A stretch of 5,713 bases of DNA from an uncultured bacterium (GTDB lineage: Bacteria > Acidobacteriota > Thermoanaerobaculia > Multivoradales > JAHEKO01): the NCBI GenBank assembly GCA_938016625.1, contig CALILB010000189.1:1-5713 (forward strand), read 5' to 3'. The notes beneath the pieces are model-generated. The model did not search any database. It worked only from the letters and a program-made list of their open reading frames with translations, and was not told the DNA's origin. Every line of letters begins with the position of its first letter. Position 1 is the stretch's first letter. The translations under genes and the position numbers were made by a program. Positions 5,336 to 5,713 of this stretch are shown one piece after another.

Positions 5336-5713
5336 CTATCTGAGAATGAGGTTGACCCCCAGCGTGTCGTGCTTGTAGCTCTGGGGGAAACGGGGAAAAG
5401 GGGCGGCGAGCCGTACTGCACGCAAACCGGCCAGATCGAAGGAATTGTAGCCCGAGGAGCGGATGATTCGTACGTCGGAGATCTGACCGTCCCGCTGGAT
5501 CCGAAAGTGTACGACCGCTTCGACCCCGGCACCCAGAGATGGGCGCACCCAGTTGGTGCTGATCAGGGCCAACATCTGGTCGATGTAATAGCTGTAGACA
5601 AAGTCCGGATTGTCGAGACCACCGACGGCCGCGCCAAAGGCGGAGGTTCCCAGCGAGCTGCCGGTGGGGGAGCCCATCCGCTGCTTGGGCTCAGGCCTGC
5701 TAGGTGCCGGTGG
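5336..5713 (-). CDS. TolA/TonB-family protein, C-terminal domain only; 5' end beyond the window
   Basis: 125 residues are visible, entering from the right edge without a stop; the ATG at 5677 is internal because the frame continues upstream as PPAPSRPEPKQR. That Pro/Lys-rich stretch resembles the periplasmic linker of TonB/TolA proteins. A Gly/Ser-rich segment follows, then DFVYSYYIDQMLALISTNW and a TonB C-terminal fold: AVVHFRIQRDGQISDVRIIR, SSGYNSFDLAGLRAV and the closing strand LGVNLILR. Known role of the family: an inner-membrane-anchored energy transducer spanning the periplasm. Directly upstream of tolB (22 bases), it is most likely the TolA of this Tol-Pal system, coupling TolQR to TolB-Pal. 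Domain searches would probably call it 'TonB C-terminal', so a TonB name is possible. The transmembrane anchor is not in view. Confidence 0.88.
   Translation of the reverse strand, partial: PPAPSRPEPKQRMGSPTGSSLGTSAFGAAVGGLDNPDFVYSYYIDQMLALISTNWVRPSLGAGVEAVVHFRIQRDGQISDVRIIRSSGYNSFDLAGLRAVRLAAPFPRFPQSYKHDTLGVNLILR

Noticed and set aside
5314..5532. Upstream extension of the tolB frame adding 73 residues
   Set aside because: It overlaps the upstream TolA/TonB-like gene in another frame, lacks signal-peptide character, and a good ribosome binding site plus signal peptide begin at 5313.
1..5713. CRISPR array, insertion sequence, tRNA, or a novel defence or mobile system
   Set aside because: No spaced direct repeats, transposase, terminal inverted repeats or cloverleaf sequence was seen; every large frame is a known housekeeping or envelope gene.

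Overview
The window is GC-rich (about 60% by eye) chromosomal DNA from a diderm (Gram-negative-type) bacterium. Outer-membrane biogenesis genes (lptE) and Tol-Pal genes (TolA/TonB-like, tolB, pal, cpoB/ybgF) sit beside housekeeping genes (nusB, rpsT) and a MeaB-type G-protein gene. The TonB-like C-terminus, the Pal variant with EGHCDERGT and a CWWRNRR tail, and a gene order lacking the enterobacterial leuS-lptE-holA block suggest Acidobacteriota or a former deltaproteobacterial lineage. This placement is inference from sequence feel, not a computed phylogeny.

Left part, plus strand (1-2029): the 3' part of a meaB/argK-type GTPase gene that enters from the left edge, a 117-base gap with a long hairpin but no clear terminator, then nusB and lptE only 16 bases apart, which probably form one transcript. 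The nusB start overlaps the stop of a possible six-codon leader ORF. The lptE start is best placed at a TTG behind a perfect GGAGGT, not at the nearby ATG. A GC-rich hairpin follows lptE in the 70-base convergent gap.

Right part, minus strand (read from 5713 down to 2100): the C-terminal part of a TolA/TonB-like protein (truncated by the window edge), tolB, pal and cpoB, followed by a strong intrinsic terminator and then rpsT (ribosomal protein S20). The TolA-like, TolB, Pal and CpoB proteins form the trans-envelope Tol-Pal machine, which links inner membrane, periplasm, peptidoglycan and outer membrane during division. TolQ and TolR would be expected upstream, beyond the right edge. A 112-base gap between tolB and pal holds a candidate extended -10 promoter.

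Three proteins here (LptE, Pal, CpoB) carry lipoprotein signal peptides. I see no mobile element, CRISPR array, tRNA or rRNA, and no gap longer than 300 bases. I found no evidence for a novel biological system. The points worth checking are local: the terminator and promoter arrangement ahead of rpsT, the nusB leader ORF or possible homopolymer error, start-codon choices, the lipidated CpoB, and extra cysteines in Pal.
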